Assembly: GCA_030746295.1 (NCBI GenBank)
Contig: JASLMY010000019.1
Location: 1-36,797 of the forward strand
Reading direction: 5' to 3'
DNA: 36,797 bases
Source of the DNA: Alphaproteobacteria bacterium
GTDB taxonomy: Bacteria; Pseudomonadota; Alphaproteobacteria; GCA-2731375
Part shown: positions 1 through 8,893 of the stretch, piece after piece
Layout: each line of letters starts with the position of its first letter
Numbering within the stretch: position 1 is the first letter of the stretch
Position numbers and translations under genes: made by a program
Notes under the pieces: model-generated
What the model saw: the letters and a program-made list of their open reading frames with translations, nothing else
The model's database searches: none
What the model was told of the DNA's origin: nothing

Positions 1-76
1 CGTGGACAAGCTCCCGACCTGTCAGTGGTGTAGTTTTGCTCCGCCCGAGTGGCGCATTTTTACTCCGCCGTTGACA
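1..76 (-). mobile_element. Terminal end of an IS21-like insertion sequence (partial)
   Basis: Read on the minus strand, this end begins TGTCAA at 76 and carries two near-identical 14-base blocks (plus-strand 56-69 and 32-45, agttttgctccgcc-like), 24 bases apart. Short repeated blocks of this kind near the ends are known for the IS21 family. The coding match to a restriction enzyme stops exactly at this border. The transposase genes would lie to the left of the window, so the family call is inference from the end only, and the target duplication cannot be seen. Confidence 0.5.
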
Positions 77-319
77 CGGATTGTATTCCTGCTCGACGCT
101 GGAGAGCCCGTCGCCGGCGTCGAAGACCATCTCGGCCTGCCCTTTGCCCTTGCCCTTCTTGCGCTTCTTGGGTTTCGGTACCGGCGTGATCAACTCGGAG
201 CGCCGACGCGTCTCTAGAATCTGATTCGTCGGCTGCCCATCGCCGTCGAGTTCCCAATGTGTTGAGGGGTACTCATAGGGCGAGTTGAGGATCGGCTTCT
301 CGAAGAATGCATCGGCCAT
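77..319 (-). pseudogene. Type III-like restriction endonuclease, N-terminal fragment cut by an IS end
   Basis: A minus-strand frame starts at ATG 319 and reads MADAFFEKPILNSPYEYP, then a HWELDGDGQPTNQI stretch, an ITPVPKPKKRKK basic patch and a DAGDGLSSVEQEYNP stretch. I recognise this as the N-terminus of the large Res/helicase subunit of the BPTD_3080-type restriction endonucleases, normally close to 1000 residues. After Pro-81 family similarity ends at the IS21-like border near position 76. The frame stays open through the IS end to the window edge, but those residues are IS sequence. The DEAD-box helicase and nuclease domains are absent from the window, so this copy cannot be functional as read. 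No start-proximal lesion is visible, which suggests a fairly recent interruption. The family name comes from memory of the motif, not a search. Confidence 0.65.
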
Positions 320-569
320 CGCATATTTAGATTAGCATCTGCATCAATGTCCCGCGACTCCATAGGATATCGTCGGATGGTACTGATCTGTGATGCGGCC
401 GCAAACCTCAGCCGCGCAAGCGCATCCGACCCCTCTCGGGCCGTTAACTCCTGAAGCGTTCCTGGCCGCTCGTCCCAAATCGGGTGAAGATCTGTGTCGA
501 GATTACACTGAAATTACACGCGTCCAGCTATCGCGTCGCGCTGCCTGCCCATTAAGCCATTGAGAAATA

Positions 570-645
<76 letters not shown>

Positions 646-669
646 CCATGGGGCGTGGCGGCGGGAAGT

Positions 670-690
670 GCCGCCCGGAGGCGGCGTTTT
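670..690 (+). terminator. GC hairpin followed by GTTTT
   Basis: GCCGCC (670-675), loop CGGA and GGCGGC (680-685) form a perfect six-pair stem followed by G and four T on the plus strand. No plus-strand gene is seen just upstream. On the minus strand it could help separate the yacG operon from tRNA-Phe, but the U-run there is poor. Confidence 0.3.
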
Positions 691-730
691 AGGGGATATC
701 GGGGCGGCTGTCCAGTCGTCAGCGCGTTCT

Positions 731-747
731 GCCGGGCGGCGCCCGGC
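731..747 (-). terminator. Perfect hairpin directly after yacG stop
   Basis: GCCGGGC (731-737) and GCCCGGC (741-747) form a seven-pair stem with a three-base loop, touching the yacG stop codon (748-750). There is no T-run, so it may be a transcript 3'-end stabiliser rather than an intrinsic terminator. Confidence 0.35.
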
Positions 748-960
748 CTAGGCGTTGCCGTCGCCCTCACCCCCCTCGGCGTCGCGGGCGCGAAGCTCGG
801 CCTCGAGCTCGAACTCGTCCGGAGGCTCCAGGGCGGCGATGCGGTAATGGCCGGAGAGCCAGCGGCCGAGGTCGCGGTCGGCGCAGCGCTTCGAGCAGAA
901 GGGCCGGTAGGTCGGCTGCGCCGCCTCGCCGCAGATTGGACAATCGTTCTTTCGTGCCAT
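748..960 (-). CDS. yacG: YacG, zinc-finger DNA gyrase inhibitor
   Basis: This 70-residue protein starts MARKNDCPICG. It has the four-cysteine zinc site of YacG: C7 and C10 in CPIC, and C22 and C26 in FCSKRC, followed by DLGRWLSGHYRIA, the family's conserved helix. E. coli YacG binds GyrB and inhibits gyrase. The tail is acidic and divergent, as usual. The ATG at 960 was chosen over an upstream in-frame start at 1083 because the zinc finger normally begins within ten residues of the N-terminus and the longer form would overlap rng deeply. It lies 13 bases after rng in the same direction, the usual alphaproteobacterial order, and is probably the last gene of the maf-rng-yacG transcript. Confidence 0.93.
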   Translation of the reverse strand: MARKNDCPICGEAAQPTYRPFCSKRCADRDLGRWLSGHYRIAALEPPDEFELEAELRARDAEGGEGDGNA

Positions 961-973
961 CAGAGCCTCCCCT

Positions 974-2392
974 TCAGGGCCGATAGACGTCGATCGCCTC
1001 GCGGCCGCGCTCGGGCGTGGCGCGGAGGCCGAGCCGGCAGCCGAGGCGGCGGCCGAGCCATTCGACTCGGCCGCCCGCCTCACCGCCCAGGTCCGCTATC
1101 ACCTCCGGCGCGGCGGCATCCTCGATCCGCCCGCCGGGCGCCCGCCGGGCCTCGGCCGCCGCCAGGCGGAGCGCCCGCTCGGCGATGGCCCGGGCGCTCG
1201 GCCGGCGGCCGCCGGCACAACCGGGGCAGGGCTCGGTCAGGCGTGCGGCCAGCGGCTCCCGGTCGCGGCGGCGCGTCATCTCCACCAGGCCGAAGGCCGA
1301 CATCTCCGAGCGCCGGGTCGGCGCCCGGTCGCGGGCCAGTGCCGCGTCGAGGGCGGCCAACAGCCGGGCGACGGCGCCGGCCGCGTTCATGTCGATGAAG
1401 TCGATGACGATCAGGCCGCCGATGGCCCGGAGGCGGAGCTGGCGGGCCATCTCCGCGGCCGCCTCCAAATTGGTCGCCAGCGCCGTCTCCGCCGCATCGC
1501 GCCCGCCCGCCAGGCGGCCCGCGTTGACGTCGATCGCGGTCAGTGCCTCGGTCGCCTCGATGGCGATCGAGCCACCCGAGGGGAGGTCCAGGTGCGGCTC
1601 CAGCGCCGCCTCGATCTCGGCCTCGGTATCGTAGAGGTCGAAGAGGGCGCCGGCACCGGTGTGCCGGGCCAGGCGCTCGGCGGCCCAGGGCATCATCTCG
1701 GTGCAATAGTCCCGGGCGCTCGCCAAGGCCTCGCCGTCGTCGATCAAGACCCGGCGGACCTTCGGGCAACACTGCTCGCGCAGGCACCGCCGGATCGGAT
1801 CGTCGTCGGCGTAGAGCAGTGCGGGCGGCCTCGCCGTTCCCGCCTCGCGGTCGAGCCGCCGCCAGCGCTCGACGAGCGCCGCCGCCTCGGCGCTGAGTGC
1901 GGCTTCATCGGCACCCTCGGCCGCAGTGCGCAGGATGAAGCCGCCGCCGATCTCGGCCAGGCCCTCGCTCTCGGCCAGGCTTTCGCCCAGGGCCAACAGG
2001 CGGGCCCGCTCGGCCTTGTCCTTGATTTGTCGGGACAGGGCGATGCCGGGCTGCAACGGGCGGAGCGCCAGAAAGCGACCGGGCAGGCTCAGATCCATGG
2101 TCAGGCTGGCACCCTTGTCGGCGTACGGCTCCTTGGCAACCTGCACCAGCACGGCCTGGCCTTCCTCGAGACGGTCGTCGCGGAGGCTCAGAAAGCCGGC
2201 GCGCTCACCGCCGAAATCGACAAAGGCCGCGTCCGCGCCGGGTGCCAGGCCGGTCACGCGGCCGAGGTGGATCCGCCCCAGCAGCGGCGTCTGGTCGCGG
2301 CGCCAGTGCCAGACCTCGACCGGCCGTTCCGCCTCGATCAGGGCGGCGCGGATCTCGCGCGGGCCGACGTTGATCAGAATCTCATCGGTCAT
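974..2392 (-). CDS. rng: Ribonuclease E/G family endoribonuclease
   Basis: This 472-residue protein is of RNase G size, without the long RNase E scaffold tail. It starts MTDEILINVGPREIR. An S1-like RNA-binding region covers roughly residues 35-100 (GRIHLGRVTGL, AFVDFGGERAGFL). The catalytic region holds the two metal-binding aspartates, D288 (AIDVNAGR) and D331 (IVIDFIDM), and the zinc-link motif CPGC at 389-392. The family cleaves single-stranded RNA with a 5'-end preference and takes part in rRNA maturation and mRNA decay. ATG 2392 is supported by the S1 domain position and by an ATGA overlap with the original maf stop. The protein is rich in Arg and Ala, like its neighbours. Whether it is called RNase G or a short RNase E is a matter of naming. 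Confidence 0.93.
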   Translation of the reverse strand: MTDEILINVGPREIRAALIEAERPVEVWHWRRDQTPLLGRIHLGRVTGLAPGADAAFVDFGGERAGFLSLRDDRLEEGQAVLVQVAKEPYADKGASLTMDLSLPGRFLALRPLQPGIALSRQIKDKAERARLLALGESLAESEGLAEIGGGFILRTAAEGADEAALSAEAAALVERWRRLDREAGTARPPALLYADDDPIRRCLREQCCPKVRRVLIDDGEALASARDYCTEMMPWAAERLARHTGAGALFDLYDTEAEIEAALEPHLDLPSGGSIAIEATEALTAIDVNAGRLAGGRDAAETALATNLEAAAEMARQLRLRAIGGLIVIDFIDMNAAGAVARLLAALDAALARDRAPTRRSEMSAFGLVEMTRRRDREPLAARLTEPCPGCAGGRRPSARAIAERALRLAAAEARRAPGGRIEDAAAPEVIADLGGEAGGRVEWLGRRLGCRLGLRATPERGREAIDVYRP

Positions 2393-3003
2393 CCGGGGGC
2401 CCCCGAGCCGTCGGTGTTGCCGACTTGCCGCCGGACCGGATAGCCGAGGCCGTCCAGCAAGGCCACGGTCTCGTAGATCGGCAGCCCGACGACGGTGGAC
2501 TAGGAGCCCGCCAGCCCGCGCACGACGCGCGAGGCCCGTCCCTGGATGGCGTAGCCGCCGGCCTTGCCGCGCCACTCCTCGGTGGCGAGGTACCAGTCCA
2601 TCTCGGCCTGGTCGAGCCGCTTGAAGGCGACGGTGGAGACGACGAGGCGGCGAGCCCGCCGCCTGTCAGGCGCCGAGACGGCGACCGCGGTCAGGACCCG
2701 GTGGCGCCGGCCCGAAAGGCTTTGCAGGCAGTCGCGTGCCGCGGCATCGTCGGCGGGCTTGCCCAAAATTCGCCGGCCGACCGCAACAACGGTGTCCGCG
2801 GCCAGGACGAAGGCGTCGCCGTGGCCAGCAAAGACCGCCTCGGCCTTGCGCTCGGCGAGACGGCGAACGAGATCGGCTGGAAGCTCGGCCTTGGCGGCCC
2901 GCTCGTCGATCTCGGCCGCCACCACCTGGTCGGGCGGGATGCCGGCTTGGCGCAGCAGGGCCTCGCGCCGGGGCGAGGCCGATGCCAACACCAAACGCCG
3001 CAT
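2389..3003 (-). pseudogene. maf: Maf-like nucleotide pyrophosphatase with in-frame TAG
   Basis: The frame starts at ATG 3003, MRRLVLASASPRRE, the Maf/HAM1-like entry motif. It continues with AADTVVAVG near residue 69 and GKAGGYAIQGRA near residue 147. Maf proteins are house-cleaning dTTP/UTP pyrophosphatases. After residue 167 (LAGS) the frame meets TAG at 2502-2500. The same frame then resumes with STVVGLPIYETVALL and runs 36 codons to a TGA that overlaps the rng start as ATGA. The lost codon sits where the family has tyrosine in its G-S-Y-S-(N/T)-V-V-G-L-P motif. TAC to TAG is a single base change (position 2500). If real, the product is truncated to 167 residues and lacks this conserved C-terminal motif. 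Sequencing error or amber readthrough are alternatives. Confidence 0.85.
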
Positions 3004-3044
3004 CCCCACCGATGCGCGCACCGCCGCCAAGGGAGAAGAGGTCG

Positions 3045-3263
3045 CTATTTGTAGCGGTAGGTGATGCGGCCCTTGGTCAGGTCGTAAGGCGTCATCTCGA
3101 CCAGGACCTTGTCGCCGGCGAGCACTCGGATGCGGTGCTTGCGCATCTTGCCGGCCGTGTGGGCCAGGACTTCGTGGCCGTTCTCGAGAGTCACGCGGAA
3201 CATCGCGTTGGGCAGAAGCTCGGTCACCTCGCCCGGAAACTCCAGTAATTCCTCCTTCGCCAT
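3045..3263 (-). CDS. infA: Translation initiation factor IF-1
   Basis: This 72-residue protein matches the IF-1 length and OB-fold pattern: [20 protein letters not shown], then [31 protein letters not shown] and the ending [14 protein letters not shown]-1 binds the A site of the 30S subunit during initiation together with IF-2 and IF-3. It sits upstream of maf (41-base gap) on the same strand, the standard alphaproteobacterial pairing. A 111-base gap separates it from the UPF0262 gene, room for its own promoter, although none is obvious. Nothing is odd in the sequence. Confidence 0.98.
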   Translation of the reverse strand: MAKEELLEFPGEVTELLPNAMFRVTLENGHEVLAHTAGKMRKHRIRVLAGDKVLVEMTPYDLTKGRITYRYK

Positions 3264-3374
3264 TCCCGTTCCTTCGCCAATTTGCGCCGTCGGGTGCCGA
3301 AGATGCGGAGCAAGGCGACAAATTGCAAGCCGTTTCCCAAAGGTTAGAGCGCTTTCCCGCGCTCCGGCGGCACC

Positions 3375-3848
3375 TCAGCCCCGCGCCCGGAGGGCGCAAA
3401 TGAGGGTGAAGAGGCGGCGCGCGGTCTCGTGATCGATCTCGATCTTGCCGTCGAGGCGCTCGCGCAGGACTTCCGAGCCCTCGTTGTGGAGGGCGCGGCG
3501 GCCGACGTCGATGGCCTCGACGCGGGACGGCGAGGCCGCCTTGAGGGCCTCGTAGTAGGAATCGCAAACGGCCAAATAATCTCGCATGACGCGCCGGAGC
3601 GGGGTCAAAGACAACAAAATCAGGCCCAGGCGACGGCACTCCAGGTCGCGGACCTCGATGGCGAGGCGGCTCTCTTGGATGCCGAGGCGCAGGTCGTAGG
3701 GGCCCTGGACCTCGCCGATCGGCCGGAAGAAGTTCTCCTGCAGGATGTCGGCCATGGCGACGCGGCGCTCGTGCTCCAAGTGCGCGGCGCTAGGCGAGAC
3801 GGTGCTGTCGTCCAGGCTGAGGCTGGCGATGCGATGCTGCTCGGTCAT
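3375..3848 (-). CDS. UPF0262 family protein, function unknown
   Basis: This 157-residue protein belongs to UPF0262, a family largely restricted to Alphaproteobacteria. Diagnostic stretches are HLEHERRVAMADILQENFF near residue 22, GPYDLRLGIQESRLAIEV near 49, and LSLTPLRRVMRDYLAVCDSYY near 79. It has no signal peptide, membrane segment or known catalytic motif, and its biochemical role is unknown. Its start overlaps the hisD stop by four bases (ATGA), so the two are probably translated in tandem. In this class the gene usually lies between hisD and infA, as here. The low-molecular-weight phosphatase gene sometimes found between it and infA is absent. Confidence 0.9.
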   Translation of the reverse strand: MTEQHRIASLSLDDSTVSPSAAHLEHERRVAMADILQENFFRPIGEVQGPYDLRLGIQESRLAIEVRDLECRRLGLILLSLTPLRRVMRDYLAVCDSYYEALKAASPSRVEAIDVGRRALHNEGSEVLRERLDGKIEIDHETARRLFTLICALRARG

Positions 3849-5173
3849 CGCCGCCCCTGCTCCGAGTCGTCGGCAGCCGTGGTTTCAAGGCGAAGCGTCA
3901 GCGAGCGGGCATGGCCCTGCAGGCCCTCGGCCTCGGCCAAGCTGACGGCCGCCGAGCCGATCGCCGCCAGTCCCGCCGCCTGCATCTGCACCAGGCTCGT
4001 CCGTTTCATGAAGTCCAGCACCGAAAGGCCCGAAGAGAAGCGGGCGCTACGGCCGGTGGGGAGGACGTGGTTGGGGCCGGCGATATAGTCGCCGACGACT
4101 TCCGGCGTCAGCCGGCCTAAGAAGATGGCGCCGGCGTTGGTGATCCGCTCGGCCAGCGGCTCGGGCTCGGCCACCGCCAGCTCCAGATGCTCGGGCGCCA
4201 CCCGGTCAACGAGCGCCGGTGCCTCGGCGGCGATGTCGCCGACCAGGATGACGGCGCCGTTGCGGTCCCAGCTCTGGGCCGCGATCCGGCGTCGTTGCAG
4301 GCTCGCGAGCTGACCCTCGACGGCCGCGACCACGGCCTCGGCGAAATCGGCATCGTCGCTGATCAGGACGGCCTGGGCCGAGCTGTCATGCTCCGCCTGC
4401 GACAAGAGGTCGGCGGCGATCCAGGCCGGGTCGTTGTCGCCGTCGGCAACGACCAGAATCTCTGAGGGGCCAGCGACCATGTCGATGCCGACGCGGCCGA
4501 AGAGCTGGCGCTTGGCGGCGGCAACGTAGGCGTTGCCCGGGCCGACGATCTTGTCCACCGGCGAAATCGTACCGGTGCCGAAAGCCAGCGCCGCCACCGC
4601 CTGGGCACCGCCGATCCGATAGATCTCGTCGATGCCGCAAAGCCTGGCCGCCGCCAACACCAGCGGGTTGAGCGCACCCGACGGCGTCGGCACCACCATG
4701 GCCAGGCGCGGCACGCCGGCGACCTTGGCCGGCAGCGCATTCATCAGCACCGAGGACGGGTAGGCCGCGGTGCCGCCGGGGACATAGATCCCGACCGCCG
4801 GGATCGGCCGCCAGCGGTGCCCGAGACGGTTCCCGTGCTCGTCGGCATAGGTCTCGTCCTCGGGCCGCTGACGGCGATGATAGGCCTCGATCCGCGCGGC
4901 CGCCAGCTTCAGGGCGGCCAATGTCTCGGGCTCGCACTGCCGCCAGGCCTCTTCCACCGCCTCGGCCTCGACGGCCATGCTCTCCGCCGTCAGCGTCAGG
5001 CCGTCGAACTGCCGGGTATAGTCGATGACCGCACCGTCACCCTCCTGCCGGACCCGTTCCAGGATCTCGGCGGCGACGGCCTCGACGTCGACGCTCTCCT
5101 CGCGCTCGGCCTCGAGGAAGTTTACGAAGGCGGCCTCGAAGTCGCCGCCGCGCGTGTCCAGCCTATGCACCAT
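3845..5173 (-). CDS. hisD: Histidinol dehydrogenase
   Basis: This 442-residue protein has the usual HisD length. It catalyses the last two steps of histidine synthesis, the four-electron NAD-dependent oxidation of L-histidinol to L-histidine through an enzyme-held aldehyde, with zinc. Recognisable stretches include the [19 protein letters not shown] segment, [19 protein letters not shown] and [15 protein letters not shown], then [13 protein letters not shown] with zinc/active-site residues, and APEHLEL followed by [11 protein letters not shown] 5173 is chosen because the family starts shortly before the helical [14 protein letters not shown] region. It overlaps the 3' end of hisG by 11 bases, and its own stop overlaps the UPF0262 start. 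Co-translation with hisG fits their shared pathway. Confidence 0.96.
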   Translation of the reverse strand: MVHRLDTRGGDFEAAFVNFLEAEREESVDVEAVAAEILERVRQEGDGAVIDYTRQFDGLTLTAESMAVEAEAVEEAWRQCEPETLAALKLAAARIEAYHRRQRPEDETYADEHGNRLGHRWRPIPAVGIYVPGGTAAYPSSVLMNALPAKVAGVPRLAMVVPTPSGALNPLVLAAARLCGIDEIYRIGGAQAVAALAFGTGTISPVDKIVGPGNAYVAAAKRQLFGRVGIDMVAGPSEILVVADGDNDPAWIAADLLSQAEHDSSAQAVLISDDADFAEAVVAAVEGQLASLQRRRIAAQSWDRNGAVILVGDIAAEAPALVDRVAPEHLELAVAEPEPLAERITNAGAIFLGRLTPEVVGDYIAGPNHVLPTGRSARFSSGLSVLDFMKRTSLVQMQAAGLAAIGSAAVSLAEAEGLQGHARSLTLRLETTAADDSEQGRR

Positions 5174-5846
5174 CGACGGCCTCGCGGAAGCGCTCCACCC
5201 AGACGCCGATCTCTTCCGATCGGGTCTTGAATGCGGCGCGGTTGACGACCAGGCGCGAGCTGACGTCGGCGATCCGCTCGACTTCGACCAGCCCGTTGGC
5301 GCGCAGCGTGTCACCGGTGCTGACCAGATCGACGATCCGTCGGCAGAGGCCCAGCCCCGGCGCCAGCTCCATGGCGCCGGAGAGGGTTATGCACTCGGCC
5401 TGCACGCCCCGGGCCGCGAAGTGCCGGCGGGTGATGCGGGGATACTTGGTGGCAATGCGGATATGGCTCCATGCCGCCGGGTCGTCCGCCTCGGCCAGTG
5501 CCGCCGGCTCGGCCACGGCCAGGTGGCAATGGCCAATATCGAGGTCGAGGGGGGCGTAGATCTCGGGATAGTCGAACTCCATCAGCACATCGTTGCCGGC
5601 GATGCCCAGCGCCGCGGCACCGAAGGCGACGAAGGTGGCGACATCGAAGCTTCGGACCCGAATGATCGAGACCCCGCTCTCGTTCAGCGCAAAGCTCAGC
5701 TGCCTGGCCGACGGATCATCGAAAGCCGCCTCCGGCTGCAGCCCCATGGCTGCCAGCAATGGCGTCAGCTCGCGCAGTATCCGGCCCCTGGGCACGGCGA
5801 TGACGAGCGGCTCGCCTTGGCTCCGGGTGGCGCTGCTATCGGTCAT
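5163..5846 (-). CDS. hisG: ATP phosphoribosyltransferase, short form
   Basis: This 227-residue protein catalyses the first step of histidine synthesis, joining ATP and PRPP. Visible signatures are [13 protein letters not shown] at residues 15-27, [36 protein letters not shown] and the PRPP-loop region [14 protein letters not shown]. The C-terminal ACT-like regulatory domain of the long form (about 300 residues) is missing, so this is the HisGS type, which in known cases needs the HisRS paralogue HisZ. No hisZ is present in this window, so it would have to be elsewhere. The ATG at 5846 follows the DUF2948 stop by 16 bases. A longer frame upstream overlaps DUF2948 and is disfavoured. Confidence 0.94.
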   Translation of the reverse strand: MTDSSATRSQGEPLVIAVPRGRILRELTPLLAAMGLQPEAAFDDPSARQLSFALNESGVSIIRVRSFDVATFVAFGAAALGIAGNDVLMEFDYPEIYAPLDLDIGHCHLAVAEPAALAEADDPAAWSHIRIATKYPRITRRHFAARGVQAECITLSGAMELAPGLGLCRRIVDLVSTGDTLRANGLVEVERIADVSSRLVVNRAAFKTRSEEIGVWVERFREAVDGA

Positions 5847-5862
5847 GCGTCTCTCGCGCGCC

Positions 5863-6309
5863 CTAGCCGGCGTCGTCGATGGCGTGGTCGGGGCGGCTCG
5901 GCGTCGGCCAGGGCGCGCCCATGTCGGCGAGGTGGGCGGCGACGGTCTCGGCCACCAGGCGCACCGTACCGCCGCCGGCAAATTGCAGCAGGATCCGGGC
6001 ACCGTCGGAGGTCACTTCGGAGGTAATGGCGAGCAGCGGTAGGACGCCCTCGCGGTCGCTCTGGTCGATGCCCTGGGTAGCAACGCTCCGCACCCTGTCG
6101 AAATGCAGGCCCGAGCGAACCCGCATGCCCGCCGCACCCGGAGCGACGTCCCGGCTCTCCCACATGAAGCGGCTGAAGACGACGGCGAAGCGTTGCTCGT
6201 CGGCGGAATAGGATATGTCGCCGATACGCGTCAGCGCGTCCTGCAAGCAGGTGGAGATGACCTCGAGATCCCCCGGATCCTCGGCCTTCAGCTTCAGAGG
6301 CAATTCCAA
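5863..6309 (-). CDS. DUF2948 family protein, function unknown
   Basis: This protein of 148 residues has the DUF2948 pattern: [50 protein letters not shown], and a later LPLLAITSE followed by [16 protein letters not shown]. Members are known mainly from Alphaproteobacteria and have no assigned function; no membrane or secretion signals are seen. I prefer the TTG start at 6309 because a strong Shine-Dalgarno-like GAGGGGG lies at 6322-6316 and the N-terminus [11 protein letters not shown] then matches the family. An ATG at 6354 would add 15 residues and overlap murA by 34 bases. The gene sits between murA and hisG in the same direction, its normal place in this class. Confidence 0.85.
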   Translation of the reverse strand: MELPLKLKAEDPGDLEVISTCLQDALTRIGDISYSADEQRFAVVFSRFMWESRDVAPGAAGMRVRSGLHFDRVRSVATQGIDQSDREGVLPLLAITSEVTSDGARILLQFAGGGTVRLVAETVAAHLADMGAPWPTPSRPDHAIDDAG

Positions 6310-6320
6310 GACGGTCCCCC

Positions 6321-7607
6321 TCAACCCGACAGTCGCTCGATGCTGGCACCGCAAGCAGCCAGCTTCTCGACCAGGCGCTCATAACCGCGATCGAGGTGAT
6401 AGACCCGATTGATCACGGTCTCGCCTTCGGCTGCAAGTCCAGCCAGCACCAGCGACACCGAAGCCCTGAGATCGGTCGCCATGACCGGCGCGCCGGCAAG
6501 CCGCGGCACGCCCCGGACCATCGCGCTGGCACCTGCGACCCGGATATCGGCGCCCATGCGGATCAGCTCCTGCACGTGCATGAAACGGTTCTCGAAGATC
6601 GATTCGGTGATCACGGAGGCACCCTCGGCGGTCGCCATCAACGCCATCATTTGCGCCTGCGCGTCGGTCGGAAAGCCGGGATAGGGCTGCGTCGTCACGT
6701 CCACGCCCTTGACCCGGGTACCGCTATGCGCCACCCGAATGCCCTCGCTACTCTCTTCAACGGAGACGCCGGCGTCACGCAGTACCGCCGCGGTTGCCGC
6801 CATCAGGTCGAGGCGGCCGCCTTGGAGCAGCACATCCCCGCCGGTAATGGCGGCTGCGATGGCGTAGCTCGCGGTTTCGATCCGATCGGGCGGCACCACG
6901 TGGTCGGCGCCGCCGAGCCTCGGCACGCCGCTGATCTTCAGCGTATCGCCGCCGATGCCCTCGATCTTTGCACCCATGGCGACGAGGCATTCGGCCAGGT
7001 CCGTCACCTCCGGCTCGCGGGCGACGTTCTCCAGAACGGTCTCGCCACGGGCGAGCGTGGCCGCCATCAGCAAGTTCTCGCTGGCTCCGACCGAGACGAA
7101 CGGAAAGCGAATATGCGCGCCGACCAGGCCCTTGGGCGCCTCGGCGACGATGTAGCCCTCGTCCAGCTCGATCTCGGCGCCGAGGCGGACGAGGCCGTCG
7201 ATATGCAGGTCCACCGGCCGGGTGCCGATGGCGCAGCCGCCCGGCAGCGAGACCCTGGCCCGCCCCTCGCGCGCGACCAGCGGTCCCAGAACCAAGACGG
7301 AGGCCCGCATCTTGCGGACGATATCGTAAGGCGCCGTGGTGTCGGCAATGGTTGCCGCATGCAGCGTTACCGTGCGGCCCAGGCGGCCATCCGCCTCGAC
7401 GCCGCCATTCCTCTCGACCGTGGCGCCGTGCTGCTGCAGAAGTGCTGCCAAGGTGTCGATGTCGGCCAGGCGCGGCAGGTTGCGAAGGGTCAGGGGCTGG
7501 TCGGTCAGTAACGCCGCCGCCATCAGCGGCAGCGCCGCGTTCTTGGCGCCACCGATCGGAATGCGGCCCTGCAGCGGGCATCCGCCGATGATGTGAATGC
7601 GATCCAT
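6321..7607 (-). CDS. murA: UDP-N-acetylglucosamine 1-carboxyvinyltransferase
   Basis: This 428-residue enzyme transfers enolpyruvate from PEP to UDP-GlcNAc, the first committed step of peptidoglycan synthesis, in the cytoplasm. K22 in [13 protein letters not shown] and the fosfomycin-target cysteine C125 in [13 protein letters not shown] are both present, as are [27 protein letters not shown] and the C-terminal [18 protein letters not shown] motif. The protein therefore looks fully active. It starts MDRIHIIGG at 7607; the upstream 141 bases to the next gene could carry the promoter of the murA to hisD transcript. The downstream gene begins 12 bases after its stop and its ribosome-binding site overlaps the murA stop. 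Confidence 0.97.
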   Translation of the reverse strand: MDRIHIIGGCPLQGRIPIGGAKNAALPLMAAALLTDQPLTLRNLPRLADIDTLAALLQQHGATVERNGGVEADGRLGRTVTLHAATIADTTAPYDIVRKMRASVLVLGPLVAREGRARVSLPGGCAIGTRPVDLHIDGLVRLGAEIELDEGYIVAEAPKGLVGAHIRFPFVSVGASENLLMAATLARGETVLENVAREPEVTDLAECLVAMGAKIEGIGGDTLKISGVPRLGGADHVVPPDRIETASYAIAAAITGGDVLLQGGRLDLMAATAAVLRDAGVSVEESSEGIRVAHSGTRVKGVDVTTQPYPGFPTDAQAQMMALMATAEGASVITESIFENRFMHVQELIRMGADIRVAGASAMVRGVPRLAGAPVMATDLRASVSLVLAGLAAEGETVINRVYHLDRGYERLVEKLAACGASIERLSG

Positions 7608-7748
7608 GATCCCTGCGGCCCGACGACGGGCATGCTTCCAGCGCGGGCGGACTTTTACCGCATCGCAGCAAAATACGGAACTGCAAGATTCAAGGGCCGG
7701 CCAAGGAGGAAGCGAACGGTGGTTCGGAGCCTCGGACGATGGCCGTGG

Positions 7749-7904
7749 CTAGGAATTGTCTCGCTTGCTCCGCGCCTTCTCGCCACGGGCGCGGGCCTGC
7801 GCCTTGCGACGGTGGAGATTGGCCTTGAGCTGGGCCGCGAGACGCGCTTCGCGCTCCTTGCGCGTGGCCGTCTTGCGCCCGCCTTTGTCTTCCCTATCGC
7901 TCAT
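7749..7904 (-). CDS. Small basic protein upstream of murA, function unknown
   Basis: A 51-residue minus-strand frame, ATG 7904 to TAG 7749-7751, encodes a very basic, helix-prone peptide (MSDREDKGGRKTATRKERE, then a RLAAQLKANLHRRKAQARA stretch, ending RSKRDNS). I recall comparable short Lys/Arg/Ala-rich peptides with a RLAAALRANLxRRKAQ pattern upstream of murA in alphaproteobacteria, which supports a real gene, but no function is known to me. It has no cysteines, signal or membrane segment. The gap to murA is 141 bases, so it need not share a transcript. The role could be nucleic-acid or ribosome binding, a guess based on charge alone. Confidence 0.6.
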   Translation of the reverse strand: MSDREDKGGRKTATRKEREARLAAQLKANLHRRKAQARARGEKARSKRDNS

Positions 7905-8076
7905 TCGAACCCGCTCGCTCTGCCACAGCGATGCTGACGGTTGCCGCGGCGTGGGTCAACGTCCCCTCGCCCCACCGATACGGTGCCGATTGCGCCGGCG
8001 GCCGATCGTACCCATATGTGGTAGAGGCAGTCGCGTTTCTCGGCGCGGTGATGATTTGAACATGGGACGGTAGGAA

Positions 8077-8508
8077 ATGGTTTGCGGTGCTACGCGCGAA
8101 GGCGGTCCATGGCGGCAGGTGCTCGCGGCGGGGCTATTGCTCGCCGGCTTCGCTCTGGCGCCCTCCTCGGCCGCCATCGCATCCGACGAAGCTCGGTTCT
8201 CCCACCGGAACGGCGACCTTCGCTTCGTCCCTCCCCGCGGATCTCGGCCCGATTTCGGGTACGGGCACGCCTACCCGCAGAAACAACGGACCATTCGACG
8301 GCGTCATCCAGGGTCTGGGACGGTCACACCCGGACGGCGCATCAAGCGCCACTCGCCGGACTACAGCGGTGCGGTTTGCCGGCAGGTCAACAAAATCGAA
8401 CACGACGTCAACGGGCGCCCCAGGCTGACCGCCCGGACCGTGTGCCGGGACGGCTCTGGCAAATCCTACGTCGTTCCCCGCAGCCGCAAGGTCATCAAGC
8501 GGTACTAA
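8077..8508 (+). CDS. Small secreted basic protein, function unknown
   Basis: This 143-residue protein begins MVCGATREGGPWRQ, then a hydrophobic VLAAGLLLAGFALAP stretch and SSAAIASDE, a typical Sec signal peptide with likely cleavage after residues 30-34. The mature part is rich in Arg, Pro and Gly and ends in a small domain with two cysteines (SGAVCRQVNKIEHDV...RTVCRDGSGKSYV) that could form a disulphide in the periplasm. I do not recognise the family. It stands alone on the plus strand, divergent from the small murA-side gene, with tRNA-Thr 78 bases downstream. A GGTAGGAA sequence just before ATG 8077 may serve as ribosome-binding site. Confidence 0.6.
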   Translation: MVCGATREGGPWRQVLAAGLLLAGFALAPSSAAIASDEARFSHRNGDLRFVPPRGSRPDFGYGHAYPQKQRTIRRRHPGSGTVTPGRRIKRHSPDYSGAVCRQVNKIEHDVNGRPRLTARTVCRDGSGKSYVVPRSRKVIKRY

Positions 8509-8586
8509 GCCCCCGCCAGGTGGCTCTGCCGCACCCTTGACGCTGCCACCCGCGATCCTGTATTGCCGAGCGGTCCCAAGCGACGC

Positions 8587-8661
<75 letters not shown>

Positions 8662-8703
8662 GCCTTCTCGCAGACAACCGCACCCCCCAGAATTGCCGAG
8701 TAG

Positions 8704-8747
8704 CCGTCACCGCACGGTTCTGGACTAGCGTCCCCAGAACGTGACGG
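8704..8747 (+). repeat. Long imperfect hairpin downstream of tRNA-Thr
   Basis: CCGTCAC (8704-8710) pairs with GTGACGG (8741-8747), and GTTCTGG (8717-8723) pairs with CCAGAAC (8734-8740). The result is 14 pairs with a six-base one-sided bulge and a ten-base loop. No T-run follows. It could be a processing or attenuation structure between tRNA-Thr and the transporter gene, or a small palindromic repeat. Confidence 0.5.
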
Positions 8748-8893
8748 GGAATCCGGCTCGCCTCCGGTTCCAAGACCAGAGCGTAGAGAGCTGGGGCCGG
8801 GCGGCTCGGAGAAAGTAATTCCCCGACCCGCGACCGGCGGACTATCGTTCGCACGGGCACGCCGCCCCTCGAGGGCGCCATGAGCGACAAGGC

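Noticed and set aside
2392..2575. An extended RNase E/G start at 2575
   Set aside because: The extra 61 residues are a frame-shifted shadow of the 3' part of maf; the S1 domain and the ATGA overlap support the start at 2392.
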